A DNA stretch of 64,000 nucleotides from Sinorhizobium alkalisoli (GCF_008932245.1 NZ_CP034910.1:1488001-1552000); one strand, 5' to 3'. Shown: positions 8,524 through 17,875, counted from the first letter of the stretch. The notes: generated from the sequence alone by a model not told the origin. Program-made: numbers and translations.

Positions 8524-8525
8524 AA

Positions 8526-9164
8526 TTACCTCCGCGCTGTCAGAAGATGGGCTGTCTCGTCATGCTCGGGCACTTCGCGGTTCAGCATCAGGAGTTTCAT
8601 GTCGCCGCCGCTTGCCGCCACCGCGGAAACAGAGGCCGGCGCAATCTCGAAACGGGGCCAGGCATCCAGCGAAAGACCGAGCACGTGGCAGACGAGCGCC
8701 TTGATGACATCGGCGTGACTGACAAGAGCGACTTTCCTGCCGTCATGGTCCTTTGCCAGAGTCTCGACGAACTGCGTCACGCGCCGCTGCACGTCGGACA
8801 TGGTCTCGCCCCCGGGCGCGCGCACGCGGCTTCTCATAGAGTTCCATTGCCGCCATAGCGAATCGCTGTGAAGCGTCTCGAAGGTTTTGCCGGACCAGGC
8901 GCCAAAGTCGACCTCGTCGAGCGCTTCCGCCCTGGTCACCTGGCCAAGTCCGGCGGCTGCGGCAATGGCACCGGCGGTCTCGTTGGTCCGCTTGCGGGGG
9001 CTCGCATAGATCGAGGCAATTCCCTCGCCGGCGAGTTGCGCCGCGAGCCGCTCTGCCTGTTTTCTCCCGGCTACGCCGAGGGAAACGTCGGTCGTTCGCC
9101 CGGCGAGGAACTGACCGATCCGGTCGTGAGCGGCGTGCCGCACCAGAATGAACGTGGTCGTCAC
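8526..9164 (-). CDS. Histidine phosphatase family protein
   Basis: A 212-residue member of the phosphoglycerate mutase-like superfamily. The phosphohistidine is in ILVRHAAHD (the usual RHG is RHA here), [10 protein letters not shown] provides the second arginine region, [10 protein letters not shown] contains the acid Glu, and [12 protein letters not shown] holds the second His. Its ATG overlaps the stop of ino1 (ATGA), so the two are translationally coupled. The context suggests it may dephosphorylate the inositol phosphate made by the upstream enzyme or a later sugar phosphate. This is an inference, since the superfamily has many substrates. Confidence 0.82.
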   Translation of the reverse strand: MTTTFILVRHAAHDRIGQFLAGRTTDVSLGVAGRKQAERLAAQLAGEGIASIYASPRKRTNETAGAIAAAAGLGQVTRAEALDEVDFGAWSGKTFETLHSDSLWRQWNSMRSRVRAPGGETMSDVQRRVTQFVETLAKDHDGRKVALVSHADVIKALVCHVLGLSLDAWPRFEIAPASVSAVAASGGDMKLLMLNREVPEHDETAHLLTARR

Positions 9165-10264
9165 TCAGCCGCTCCCAGGAGTCCTTCTTCGTCGCTGGCG
9201 ATGAACTCCTCCAGGCGTCGGCGTGCTTCTGCATCGGTGAACTGCCGCGGCGGAGACTTCATGAAATAGCTCGATGGGGCGATCAGCGGCCCACCCATCT
9301 TGCGGTCGAGCGCAAGCTTGGCGCAGCGCACTGCATCGATGACGACGCCCGCGGAATTGGGTGAATCCCAGACTTCGAGCTTCAACTCGACACTGAGCGG
9401 GACATTGCCGAAGGTGGTACCCTCGACGCGGATATAGGCGAATTTCCGGTCGGCAAGCCAGGGAACATGGTCGCTTGGGCCGATATGGATGTCGTCGGCA
9501 GCGAGCGGGACATCCAATTGGCTAAGGACCGATTGGGTCTTCGAAATCTTCTTCGATTCCAGCCGCTCCCGCTCGAGCATATTGAGGAAGTCGGTATTGC
9601 CGCCGAAATTGAGCTGATAGGTCCGGTCGATCCGTACGCCGCGGTCGCGGAAGAGATTGGCGAGCAGGCGATGCACGATGGTGGCGCCGACCTGGCTTTT
9701 AATATCGTCGCCGATGAGCGGCAGACCGCGTTCGGCAAAGCGCCTCTGCCAGGCGCCGTCGGACGCGATGAAGACGGGGATGCAATTGATGAAACCGCAA
9801 CCGGCGGCCAGCGCCTGTTCCGCATACCAGCGCGTAGCCGCCTCCGAGCCGACGGGCAGATAAGAAACGAGTACATCCGTTTCGCTTTCCCGCAGCACTT
9901 CGGCGACATCGACCGCGGGCTGGTCGGCTTCTTCTATGTTCTCGCGGAGATATCGGCCGATGCCGTCAAGCGTCCGGCCGCGTTGAACGGTCACACCCGT
10001 CGGAGCGACATCGGCGAAGCGAAAGGTGTTGTTGGGTTTGGCGTAGATCGCATCGGCAACATCCCGGCCCACCTTCGAGGCGGCGACGTCGAATGCCGCG
10101 GCGATCTCGATGTCGCTCACATGATAGCCGCCGAGAGCGACATGCATCAGCCCGGGAACCGGTTCGCCCTCTCTGGCATTACGATAGAAGGTGAGCCCCT
10201 GGACCAGCGACGAGGCACAATTGCCCACCCCCGCCAGGCCGATCCGAATGGATTTCGATCGCAT
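9161..10264 (-). CDS. ino1: Inositol-3-phosphate synthase (prokaryotic type)
   Basis: A 367-residue NAD-dependent enzyme that converts glucose 6-phosphate to 1D-myo-inositol 3-phosphate. The nucleotide-binding start [16 protein letters not shown] and the hallmarks [27 protein letters not shown] and [18 protein letters not shown] are all present, and the length fits the actinobacterial/archaeal short form. The ATG at 10264 begins the similarity. It heads an operon with a histidine phosphatase and a GH-A protein. A minus-strand EcfG-type promoter lies 37-61 nt upstream. Most rhizobia degrade inositol; a synthase embedded in a glycosyltransferase locus suggests a dedicated product. Confidence 0.92.
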   Translation of the reverse strand: MRSKSIRIGLAGVGNCASSLVQGLTFYRNAREGEPVPGLMHVALGGYHVSDIEIAAAFDVAASKVGRDVADAIYAKPNNTFRFADVAPTGVTVQRGRTLDGIGRYLRENIEEADQPAVDVAEVLRESETDVLVSYLPVGSEAATRWYAEQALAAGCGFINCIPVFIASDGAWQRRFAERGLPLIGDDIKSQVGATIVHRLLANLFRDRGVRIDRTYQLNFGGNTDFLNMLERERLESKKISKTQSVLSQLDVPLAADDIHIGPSDHVPWLADRKFAYIRVEGTTFGNVPLSVELKLEVWDSPNSAGVVIDAVRCAKLALDRKMGGPLIAPSSYFMKSPPRQFTDAEARRRLEEFIASDEEGLLGAAE

Positions 10265-10300
10265 CTCCGCACTCCCGCATAGCATCTACAATGCTTGTCA

Positions 10301-10325
10301 AACCCATGCGCGCTGGATTGGTTCC
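10301..10325 (-). promoter_or_regulatory. EcfG-type promoter for the ino1 operon
   Basis: On the minus strand GGAAC (10325-10321) is separated by 16 nt from GGTT (10304-10301). The same GGTT variant occurs before several stress genes in this window. The expected leader before the ino1 ATG is about 30 nt. Confidence 0.6.
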
Positions 10326-10330
10326 TTGAA

Positions 10331-12154
10331 ATGACACGCACCGCGCGGATCGAATTCCCGGGCCACGCGTTGAAGGCGAACGGGAAAGGCGATCAGATGC
10401 TGGTGTACGGCGACTCCAAGCGCTCGGAATGCGCTGACGCTCTCTGCGAGGCAATTGCCGAAAGGCTGGCGAAGGTTGAGCATCAGCCACCAGGGATCGC
10501 AAGGCACATGGGTCTGGTTGGCGTCCTGCTGAACGCCGGCGAACTGGCACAGGGATTGTCGGATCTCGAGTTCAAGAGCATTGGCGCCGACGAAGTCTCG
10601 CCCGTGCGGAAAGCGGCCGGAGGCCTGCTTATCCAGATCGCGGACCTCGTGGTCCAATCCTGGCTTCACGATTTCGCCTGGGATCCGGCCGACCCCGTCC
10701 GCATGTCTGCCCTTCTGCGGGAGCTTCGGAAACCTGAGGCGCTATCGATAAGGGAAGGGGAGGGCTTCGCCTTTTACGGTCTCTATCCGGAAAGCTACAT
10801 CGAGGCGGCGATACGTTCGAAGCTTTCTTCGAACAACGTCGTGATCGGTATCCGGTCCATCGGCACCACTCTTTCGGCCGTCGTTTCCGCGGCAATCGGG
10901 GCCGCGCCACCGGAGACGGTGCGCCCGGTCGGGCCGCCTTACCGAAAGCGAACTGTCATCGCGCCCAAGCTTTCCCGGCACTTGCTGCGCCACCCCGACG
11001 CCGAATTCGCGATCGTCGACGAGGGCCCCGGCCTTTCCGGCAGTTCGTTCGGCAGTGTGGCCGACTGGCTCGAGGAGCACGCCGGCCGTGACAGGCGCCT
11101 TCACTTCTTCCCAGGACACAAAGGACGTCTTGGGCCCGAGGCCTCTCGCCGCCACCGTGTCCGGTGGAAAGCGAGCCCGCGGCACGTTGTCGACATGGAC
11201 GAGCTCCTCCTTGGTGGCGCCCCTCCCACTCACCGGCTGGCGTCCTGGGTAAGCGACCTTGTCGGCCCGCTGGAGCGGCCCCTAGAAGATATTTCCTGCG
11301 GCACCTGGCGGCGCGCCACTGCCGGTGATCGGCAGGCATGGCCTCCCGCGGATCGCAGGTTCGAGCGGCGAAAATTCCTGGCGCACACGGCAAACGGGCT
11401 CTGGCTCGTCAAGTTCGCCGGCCTTGGCAATATCGGCGAGCGCAAATACGCCAAGGCGCGCCTGCTCGCGGCGGCTGGTTTCACGCCACCGGTTGCGGGG
11501 CTCTGCCACGGCTTTCTGGTTCAGAAATGGGTGCCGGCACACTTGGCCCCGCGAGATCTGCACCGCGGGGATTTCGTCGCACATCTCGGCGAGTACCTGG
11601 CGTTCCGGGCTCGCCGCCTGCCTGCGCCGGCAACCGGCGGCGCCTCGCTTTCCAAGCTCTGCGAGATGACCGTAATGAACACGGAAGAAGCGTTGGGGGC
11701 GGCGGCCGGCCGGGCCGTGAGAGAGCGCGTCGACGATTCTTTACGCTACGCCGACCTCCCTGTGCCGATCGATACCGACAATCGGCTGCACGCCTGGGAA
11801 TGGCTTCCTGCCGGGGAACGCGGCTTCCTCAAGACGGATGCGCTCGACCACAGCGAAGGCCACGACCTTGTCGGCGCACAGGACGTGGCATGGGACATAG
11901 CGGGCGCGGCAATCGAGTTCGATCTGTCACCGGACGAAACGGCAAAGCTGCGCGCGGCTGTTTCCGACGGGTGCTTGCGTGCCGTGAACGCGGAACTGCA
12001 GGCGGTCTTCGAGATCTGCTACCTGGCTTTCCAGGTCGGTCTTTGGACGACTGCCAGGAAGTTTGCGCCGGCGGACGAAGCATTACAGCTGGAGGTGGTC
12101 GCTTCACGTTACGTAAATTGTCTGCGGCAGCGTACTCTGGAAGTCGCGGCCTGA
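10331..12154 (+). CDS. Phosphoribosyltransferase-like / kinase-like two-domain protein of unknown function
   Basis: A 607-residue protein (the first ATG of the frame is 36 nt earlier). Residues about 140-260 resemble a type I phosphoribosyltransferase: VVIGIRSIGTTLSA, then FAIVDEGPGLSGSS at 226-239 in the position of the PRPP loop. Residues about 350-530 resemble an aminoglycoside-phosphotransferase/protein-kinase-like fold: LWLVKFAGLGN, FLVQKWVPAHL, then HDLVGAQDVAWDIAGAAIEF. It lies head-to-head with ino1 and shares its 66-nt intergenic region. Function and substrates are unknown; a role in activating or phosphorylating a ribosyl- or inositol-linked intermediate is speculative. Confidence 0.6.
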   Translation: MTRTARIEFPGHALKANGKGDQMLVYGDSKRSECADALCEAIAERLAKVEHQPPGIARHMGLVGVLLNAGELAQGLSDLEFKSIGADEVSPVRKAAGGLLIQIADLVVQSWLHDFAWDPADPVRMSALLRELRKPEALSIREGEGFAFYGLYPESYIEAAIRSKLSSNNVVIGIRSIGTTLSAVVSAAIGAAPPETVRPVGPPYRKRTVIAPKLSRHLLRHPDAEFAIVDEGPGLSGSSFGSVADWLEEHAGRDRRLHFFPGHKGRLGPEASRRHRVRWKASPRHVVDMDELLLGGAPPTHRLASWVSDLVGPLERPLEDISCGTWRRATAGDRQAWPPADRRFERRKFLAHTANGLWLVKFAGLGNIGERKYAKARLLAAAGFTPPVAGLCHGFLVQKWVPAHLAPRDLHRGDFVAHLGEYLAFRARRLPAPATGGASLSKLCEMTVMNTEEALGAAAGRAVRERVDDSLRYADLPVPIDTDNRLHAWEWLPAGERGFLKTDALDHSEGHDLVGAQDVAWDIAGAAIEFDLSPDETAKLRAAVSDGCLRAVNAELQAVFEICYLAFQVGLWTTARKFAPADEALQLEVVASRYVNCLRQRTLEVAA

Positions 12155-12173
12155 GCTCAAAGGCCGAGCGCCT

Positions 12174-13181
12174 CTATCGTCCGTAAATTCTGTCTAGCAC
12201 TTCGGCGACAGTCGCAAACCGTTCGCAATCCGGGTCGAATGCATCGCCTGCGGCGAGGCGCTCAGCCCAGGCGGCGGCTGCGCGCCCGCCCCAGGCATCC
12301 GGTGGCGATGCCAGGACCTGCCGTTGCGTTCCGCGGTGAAGTTCAGCCGTGAAGTCGAGGAACGAGCCGTTCACGTTACGGAAGCCTGCTCCCCCTCGGG
12401 TACCATGGAAGTCGGCGCCGATCACGGCATCGCAGCCCGCATGCAATTGCCACGAGCAAGCGATCCGGGCGACGACACCGTTGTCGAGTTCGAGCGTTGC
12501 GACGGCGTAGTCCTCGACCTCATCGCCGTCCTGAAAAATCGGCGATCCCTTCGAATATAACCGGCTATCGACGCGGACGACGTTCGGGAAACCGAGAACC
12601 CAAAGAACGAGGTCCACGAGGTGTACGCCGAGATCCATCACACAGCCTCCGCCCGACAACGCCTTGTCGTAGAACCAGGGCTTGCCGGGACCGTAGGCAT
12701 TGTGGAAGACGAGATCGACGGCATAAACTGTGCCGAGTTCGCCCGCGACGATCAGATCGCGAACGCGTCGAATGCCTTCCGTATGACGATAGGACAGGTC
12801 GACGCCAAGCAGCCGGTCGTTGCGTCGCGCTGCCTCGACGACTGCGACACACTCGTCGTGTGAACGGCCGAGCGGCTTCTGACAGAAAACGGCAAGGCCC
12901 CGCTCAAGGGCCATGATCGATTGCGCGGCGTGGAGGGCGCTCGGCGTGGCGATCACGACGCCGTCCAGTTCCTGATCGAGCAGCGCTTCGAGCGTCGCTG
13001 CGATCTTCGCTTGCGGCGCAAGTTCGCGCGCCGCCGCCACCATTTCGGGGGAGGGATCGGCAATGGCGGCCGGCTCGGCGGCGCCGCATTCGACGATCGC
13101 TCTCATACGGTCGAGCCCGATCCAGCCAACGCCCAAGAAGCCGATGCGGGGACGGGTCCGTTCAAGGAGCGCGTCATGCAT
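12174..13181 (-). CDS. Gfo/Idh/MocA family NAD(P)-dependent sugar oxidoreductase
   Basis: A 335-residue protein with an N-terminal Rossmann fold (RIGFLGVGWIGLDRM), the conserved lysine motif VFCQKPLGRS, and a C-terminal domain with GGGCVMDLGVHLVDL typical of the GFO/IDH/MocA family. Members oxidise sugars, inositols or sugar nucleotides. The substrate cannot be read from the sequence, but inositol or a UDP-sugar fits the surroundings. The start overlaps the end of the MDR dehydrogenase gene by 8 nt, so both are in one operon. It converges with the two-domain gene at 12154. Confidence 0.85.
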   Translation of the reverse strand: MHDALLERTRPRIGFLGVGWIGLDRMRAIVECGAAEPAAIADPSPEMVAAARELAPQAKIAATLEALLDQELDGVVIATPSALHAAQSIMALERGLAVFCQKPLGRSHDECVAVVEAARRNDRLLGVDLSYRHTEGIRRVRDLIVAGELGTVYAVDLVFHNAYGPGKPWFYDKALSGGGCVMDLGVHLVDLVLWVLGFPNVVRVDSRLYSKGSPIFQDGDEVEDYAVATLELDNGVVARIACSWQLHAGCDAVIGADFHGTRGGAGFRNVNGSFLDFTAELHRGTQRQVLASPPDAWGGRAAAAWAERLAAGDAFDPDCERFATVAEVLDRIYGR

Positions 13182-14166
13182 CGCAGATCACCAGCGCCTT
13201 GACGAAGCCTTCGGGACGATCCCGGGTCATGTCCAGTGCTGCGCCGAGATCCCGGAGCGGGAAACGGTGGGTGAAGAGCGGTGAGGGCGACAGACGGCCG
13301 GCAGCGGTCGCCTCGATCGCTTCGGATATGCCGCGCATATAGACGGCCGGATCGCGCTCATGCGCGTTGATCACATCGAGGCCGCGCCAGTTCCAGAGCT
13401 GCATATTCACCTGGCGTGGGCCGTCCTGGTGATATCCGGCCACGATCAGGCGGCCGCGTTCCTTCGTCAGTTCTCCGGCAAGATCGAGCGGCCACTGCTT
13501 GCCCGTCGCCTCGATGACGCAGTCGCAGAACTGCCCCGCAGTCAGGTCCTTCACCTTCTCGATGATCCGCCAGTGATCGTCCATGGGGATTGCCTCACTG
13601 GCGCCGGCTCGCATGGCCGAAGCAAGCGAAAATGGCCGGCGGGAGACGGCGATTACCCGCGCGCCCGCCGCACTTGCGAGCTCCGTGAGGAGAATGCCGA
13701 GAAAGCCGATGCCGATGATCGCCACCGTCTCCCCCGGTTCGATCCCGCTTCGGCGGAAGATGTTGAAGGCGCAGCCGAGCGGTTCACCGGGAAAAGGGAC
13801 ATTTGAAAGTTCCACGGGCAAGCGGGCGATCGCCGTTTGTTCGGCGATGTCGTGCGTTGCATAGGCATGGTAGGAGAGGGCGGCGACCCGATCCCCGATC
13901 CTGAAGCCGTCGACCTCCTCGCCGATTGCATCGATCACACCCCATCCCTCGTGTCCGAGCGCACCTGGTTCGGTGGGAAAGCGCATCCATTCGGGCCCGG
14001 ACCAGGGTACGAGGTTGGACGCGCAAACGCCGCAGCCCTCCAGCCTGACGCGGACCTGTCCGGGGCCTGGCTGCGGCAACGGAAGCGTCTCGATCCGAAC
14101 CGTGCCCGGGGCGGTCACGACGGCAGCCGACATCGCATCCGCCTCCGCCTTCATGGAGATGTTCAT
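13174..14166 (-). CDS. Zinc-type medium-chain alcohol dehydrogenase (MDR family)
   Basis: A 330-residue MDR dehydrogenase. The catalytic zinc ligands are visible in GCGVCASN (Cys) and GHEGWGVID (His-Glu), and the cofactor motif is VAIIGIGFLGILL. The structural-zinc four-cysteine lobe is missing, as in several sugar and threonine-type members. The ATG at 14166 is supported by GGAGGAGGTAGGG directly upstream; a longer frame to 14268 has no such site. It is first in the operon with the Gfo/Idh oxidoreductase and is driven from the bidirectional stress promoter region around 14.3 kb. Confidence 0.86.
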   Translation of the reverse strand: MNISMKAEADAMSAAVVTAPGTVRIETLPLPQPGPGQVRVRLEGCGVCASNLVPWSGPEWMRFPTEPGALGHEGWGVIDAIGEEVDGFRIGDRVAALSYHAYATHDIAEQTAIARLPVELSNVPFPGEPLGCAFNIFRRSGIEPGETVAIIGIGFLGILLTELASAAGARVIAVSRRPFSLASAMRAGASEAIPMDDHWRIIEKVKDLTAGQFCDCVIEATGKQWPLDLAGELTKERGRLIVAGYHQDGPRQVNMQLWNWRGLDVINAHERDPAVYMRGISEAIEATAAGRLSPSPLFTHRFPLRDLGAALDMTRDRPEGFVKALVICDA

Positions 14167-14334
14167 CCCTACCTCCTCCTGCGGTTGAACTCGGCAGACC
14201 GGCGGGACGGTGCGTGGCGAAATGGAAGCCCGATCGCGTGCGTGCCGCATCATGCTGTAAGTTGGCATTCGGTCGCCCTCGCGCCGTTAACTTCATCTTT
14301 CCGGCTTTTGTTCCTGCCTGGACTCAGCCGCCAT

Positions 14335-14362
14335 GGAACATCCAGCACGAGAAGACCGTTCC
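14335..14362. promoter_or_regulatory. Bidirectional EcfG-type promoter (GGAAC...GTTCC)
   Basis: Plus strand: GGAAC 14335-14339, 17 nt, CGTT 14357-14360, aimed at the epimerase operon. Minus strand: GGAAC 14362-14358, 17 nt, TGTT 14340-14337, aimed at the dehydrogenase operon. The -35 of one strand overlaps the -10 of the other. A further minus match (GGAAC 14314-14310, N17, AGTT) is weaker. Confidence 0.6.
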
Positions 14363-14431
14363 CTCCGTTGGAATGCCAAAACGAGAATCCGCCAAAGCTA
14401 AGTAGAAGCCTCAGAAGAAGTCATAGAAGAA

Positions 14432-14456
14432 GGAACATTTGCCGCGCACGTTGGTT
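14432..14456 (+). promoter_or_regulatory. EcfG-type promoter, second for the epimerase/glycosyltransferase operon
   Basis: GGAAC at 14432-14436, 16 nt, GGTT at 14453-14456. The predicted transcript would start near 14465, giving a leader of about 40 nt before the ATG at 14503. Confidence 0.6.
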
Positions 14457-14502
14457 GGAAGCTTTGTTCCACCATCTCTGATGAGTCCTAATCAGGTGCG
14501 AT

Positions 14503-15609
14503 ATGGCAAAAGTGCTAGTTACTGGCGGTTGCGGATTCATCGGCCGCCATGTGGTCGAGGAGCTTCTTTCAGGACAGTATGACGTGCGCGTCCTGGACGC
14601 ACTCAACGAGCAGGTCCATGCGGATGCGCATGTTGCCCTGCCCGCCGGGGTCGATATGCGACGTGCCGACATTCGCGATGCGGCTGCAGTCAGGAGCGCA
14701 CTGAGGGGCGTCGACTCCGTCATTCATCTTGCCGCCGAAGTCGGTGTCGGCCAATCGATGTACGAGATCGCCCGCTATGTCGGCGTCAACGATCTCGGCA
14801 CGGCGGTCCTGCTTGAGGCCATGATCGAGATGCCCGTCCGACGAATTGTCGTCGCATCGTCCATGAGCGTCTATGGAGAGGGGCTCTACCAGACGGCGGC
14901 AGGCGAACGACTGCAACATATCCGTCGGTCGCAGTACCGCGTCAAGGGCGGCGCCTGGGACCCGGTCGGGCCGAAAGGAGAGCCTTTGAGCCCCATGCCG
15001 ACGGACGAGCAGAAGCCGGTCGATCTCGCGTCGATCTATGCGCTGACGAAATATGCCCAGGAACGACAGGTGCTGATCTTCGGCGAAGCTTATGAAAGGG
15101 AAGCCGTGGCCCTGCGGCTCTTCAACGTTTTCGGTGCCGGCCAGGCACTCTCCAATCCCTACACAGGTGTGCTCGCCAATTTCGCTTCGCGTCTAGCCAA
15201 CGGACAGGCGCCGATGGTCTTCGAAGACGGGCGGCAAAGGCGGGATTTCGTTCACGTCCGCGACGTGGCGCGTGGCTTTCGTCTGGCGCTGGAGCAGCCG
15301 CAGGCGACGGGCCACGTGATCAACATCGGCAGCGGACAGGCCTACGCGGTCGCCGATGTTGCGCGGATGCTCGCAGACGCCATGGGCGTGCCCGAACTCG
15401 AACCCGAGATCATGAACAAGGGCCGTTCCGGCGACATCCGCCACTGCTTCGCCGACATCGCCAAGGCGCATGACCTCATCGGCTTCGAGCCTCGCCGAAA
15501 GCTGGAGAATTCGCTTGCCGACTTCGTCGACTGGGTTCGTAGCGTCGGCGCCGTCGACCGTGGTGCCGAGATGAAGCGGCACCTGGAGACGCGAGGGCTG
15601 GTGATATGA
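14503..15609 (+). CDS. NAD-dependent epimerase/dehydratase (extended SDR)
   Basis: A 368-residue extended SDR: nucleotide motif VTGGCGFIGRH, catalytic YALTK (Tyr-x3-Lys), SSMSVYGEG, and the substrate-site stretch RDFVHVRDVARG. The insert DPVGPKGEPLSPMPTDE before the active site resembles dTDP-L-rhamnose 4-epimerase-like members of the family. The sugar is unknown. It is the first gene of a tightly packed operon running to 23043; its stop overlaps the next start by 4 nt. Confidence 0.85.
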   Translation: MAKVLVTGGCGFIGRHVVEELLSGQYDVRVLDALNEQVHADAHVALPAGVDMRRADIRDAAAVRSALRGVDSVIHLAAEVGVGQSMYEIARYVGVNDLGTAVLLEAMIEMPVRRIVVASSMSVYGEGLYQTAAGERLQHIRRSQYRVKGGAWDPVGPKGEPLSPMPTDEQKPVDLASIYALTKYAQERQVLIFGEAYEREAVALRLFNVFGAGQALSNPYTGVLANFASRLANGQAPMVFEDGRQRRDFVHVRDVARGFRLALEQPQATGHVINIGSGQAYAVADVARMLADAMGVPELEPEIMNKGRSGDIRHCFADIAKAHDLIGFEPRRKLENSLADFVDWVRSVGAVDRGAEMKRHLETRGLVI

Positions 15610-16727
15610 GCGATAGATCTCCGGACAACGGAAGGCCGGGTCCCGCAGCGCCCGCTTTGGCGCGCAAAGCGAAGGCGATCCTTGTCGTAGGCGGCAGCGG
15701 CTTTATCGGCTGCAATTTGGCAGATAGCTTCCTGCAGGACGGCGAGGACGTCGTCATACTCGACAATCTGAGCCGCGCCGGCGTCGAGCGTAACCTCGAC
15801 TGGCTGGTTAGAAAGCATGGGCGTCGCGTGCATGCCGCGATTGCGGATATCCGCGACCTTGCAGCGATGGAGGACGCTTTCAAGGACGCCAAGGCGGTGT
15901 TTCATCTCGCGGCGCAGACCGCGGTCACGACCAGTCTGCAGCGGCCGATCGACGATTTCGAGACGAATGCCAGGGGCACGATCAACATACTCGAGGCTGC
16001 GCGTCGCTCCGGTCGGCCGCCCGTCATCTTCGCCAGCACGAACAAGGTATACGGAACGCTCGATGGCATGAGGCTGCGTGAGGCGGGAAACCGTTATGTG
16101 CCGGCCGACGAATCCATAGCAAGCCTCGGAGTAAGCGAGGCACAGCCGCTCGACTTCCGAACACCCTATGGCTGCTCGAAAGGGGTCGCGGATCAATATG
16201 TGCTTGACTACGCCCGATCCTATGGCCTCGCGACGGCGGTGCTGCGGATGAGCTGCGTCTACGGCCCCCGGCAATTCGGTACCGAAGACCAGGGGTGGGT
16301 GGCGCATTTCCTCATTCGGGCGCTGGCGGGCGAACCGATATCGATCTACGGCGACGGCAAGCAGGTTCGCGACATCCTGCATGTCGGCGATGCTGTCGCC
16401 GCCTACCGGGCGGTGCTGAAGTCCATCGATCGGCTCGGCGGCTGCGCTTTCAACCTCGGTGGCGGACCCTCCAATGCCGTCAGCCTCGATGAAGTCCTTC
16501 GCGAGATCGAGCTGTTGACGAGCCGTCCGGTGACGACGGTCGGCAGCGACTGGCGTGCAGGCGATCAACTGTACTTCGTGGCCGACACACGGGCTCTTGA
16601 GAAGGCGGTCGGTTGGAGGGCCCGCATGGACTGGCGCACGGGCCTGCGCGACCTGCATGCCTGGCTCATTGAAGAATGGTCCGCAGCCGGTCCGGTGAAG
16701 CATAGGCCGAGGAGGGTCACTGCATGA
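15606..16727 (+). CDS. NAD-dependent epimerase, CDP-paratose/tyvelose 2-epimerase-like
   Basis: A 373-residue extended SDR with VVGGSGFIGCN, the catalytic segment PYGCSKGVADQYVLDYARSY, and RMSCVYGPRQFGTEDQGWV, which matches the CDP-paratose 2-epimerase (RfbE) subfamily closely. These enzymes invert C2 of nucleotide sugars. The first about 22 residues are an unconserved extension. It overlaps both neighbours by 4 nt (ATGA). The actual nucleotide sugar is not known; the genes for CDP-paratose synthesis are not in this operon. Confidence 0.85.
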   Translation: MSDRSPDNGRPGPAAPALARKAKAILVVGGSGFIGCNLADSFLQDGEDVVILDNLSRAGVERNLDWLVRKHGRRVHAAIADIRDLAAMEDAFKDAKAVFHLAAQTAVTTSLQRPIDDFETNARGTINILEAARRSGRPPVIFASTNKVYGTLDGMRLREAGNRYVPADESIASLGVSEAQPLDFRTPYGCSKGVADQYVLDYARSYGLATAVLRMSCVYGPRQFGTEDQGWVAHFLIRALAGEPISIYGDGKQVRDILHVGDAVAAYRAVLKSIDRLGGCAFNLGGGPSNAVSLDEVLREIELLTSRPVTTVGSDWRAGDQLYFVADTRALEKAVGWRARMDWRTGLRDLHAWLIEEWSAAGPVKHRPRRVTA

Positions 16728-17875
16728 GCTATCGCGCCGCATCTCCGCGTCCAGCCGCGGCTCAGGCCAGCGCCCGCACGAAAGTGCCGCGTCGGCTCCT
16801 GATGAGCGTCGATGCGGTAGGCGGCATCTGGCGTTATGCGATGGACCTTGCCGGCGCCCTGCGCGAGACCGGCGTCGAGACCGTCTTCGTCGGCTTCGGC
16901 CCCGCTCCCTCGCCAAACCAACGGCGCGAGGCGAACCGCATAGGCGTGCTCGAATGGTTGCCCGTGCCGCCGGACTGGATGGCGGACGATGAAGCAGACC
17001 TCGATCCGATTTCGGACCGTCTGACCGAATTAGCGCACAAGCACGCGGTCGAACTCCTGCATCTCAACCTGCCGTCGCAGGCCGTCGGCCTCCAGTTGCA
17101 AATACCGATCGTGGTGGTCTCGCATTCGTGTGTAACGACTTGGTTTGAAGCGGTGCGGGCCTGCGGACTGCCAGAGTACTGGCTCTGGCAAAAAACCCGA
17201 AACCGGCGAGGTTTCGACCGCGCCGACATGGTGCTGGCGCCAAGCCGTAGCCACGCGGCGGCACTGACTCGCTGTTACGGTACGATCGACAATCTCTCCG
17301 TTGTGCATAATGCGAGCAGCGCGCCTTGCCTGCGACCGGTCAAGGAATGCTTCGTCTTCGCCGCCGGCAGATGGTGGGATGAAGGCAAGAACGGCGTCCT
17401 GCTCGACCGCGCTGCCAGCCGGATCCGTTGGCCTGTCGTCATGGCCGGCGCGTGCGAAGGCCCGGGCGGCGAATGGCTGGCGATCGAGCATGCGGAACAT
17501 CTTGGCGAACTCAGCCATGACCGGACGATGGCACTGATGTCGAGGGCCGCGATCGTCGTCTCGCCGTCTCTTTACGAACCCTTCGGCCTGGCCGCCCTCG
17601 AGGCGGCGAGATGCGGTGCAGCCCTCGTCCTTTCAGATATCGACACCTATCGCGAGCTCTGGGATGGCTCCGCGCTTTTCGCCGATCCCCGCGATCCGGA
17701 AGCACTTGCGGATTCACTCGATCGGCTGGCGCGGGATGCCGATCTCAGGGCTGAACTGGGGCACGGCGCGCGGCAGCGCTCGAGCCAATTCACGCTCGAG
17801 GCTCAGCGCGACGCAATGCTCGATGTTTATCGGCGGGCGATGCGTGCCTCTGGCCGACTGACGGCAGCGGAGTGA
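16724..17875 (+). CDS. Glycosyltransferase, GT4-like
   Basis: A 383-residue GT-B fold transferase. The N-terminal half has MSVDAVGGIWRYAMDLAGAL (acceptor domain); the C-terminal half has FAAGRWWDEGKN and the donor-binding EX7E-type stretch VVSPSLYEPFGLAALEAARC. No signal or membrane helix is seen, so it acts in the cytoplasm. It is coupled to the epimerase by a 4-nt overlap and to the first CgeB-like gene directly downstream. Donor and acceptor are unknown. Confidence 0.85.
   Translation: MSYRAASPRPAAAQASARTKVPRRLLMSVDAVGGIWRYAMDLAGALRETGVETVFVGFGPAPSPNQRREANRIGVLEWLPVPPDWMADDEADLDPISDRLTELAHKHAVELLHLNLPSQAVGLQLQIPIVVVSHSCVTTWFEAVRACGLPEYWLWQKTRNRRGFDRADMVLAPSRSHAAALTRCYGTIDNLSVVHNASSAPCLRPVKECFVFAAGRWWDEGKNGVLLDRAASRIRWPVVMAGACEGPGGEWLAIEHAEHLGELSHDRTMALMSRAAIVVSPSLYEPFGLAALEAARCGAALVLSDIDTYRELWDGSALFADPRDPEALADSLDRLARDADLRAELGHGARQRSSQFTLEAQRDAMLDVYRRAMRASGRLTAAE

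Noticed and set aside
8526..10264. A mycothiol-like pathway (inositol phosphate synthase, phosphatase and PIG-L deacetylase)
   Set aside because: The PIG-L gene lies 40 kb away in a different cluster, no MshC ligase or MshD acetyltransferase is present, and no MshA-type transferase can be singled out.
15342..16916. A 524-codon open frame on the minus strand
   Set aside because: It is the antisense shadow of the epimerase genes: its frame follows codon positions of the real SDRs, has no domain similarity and no ribosome site.
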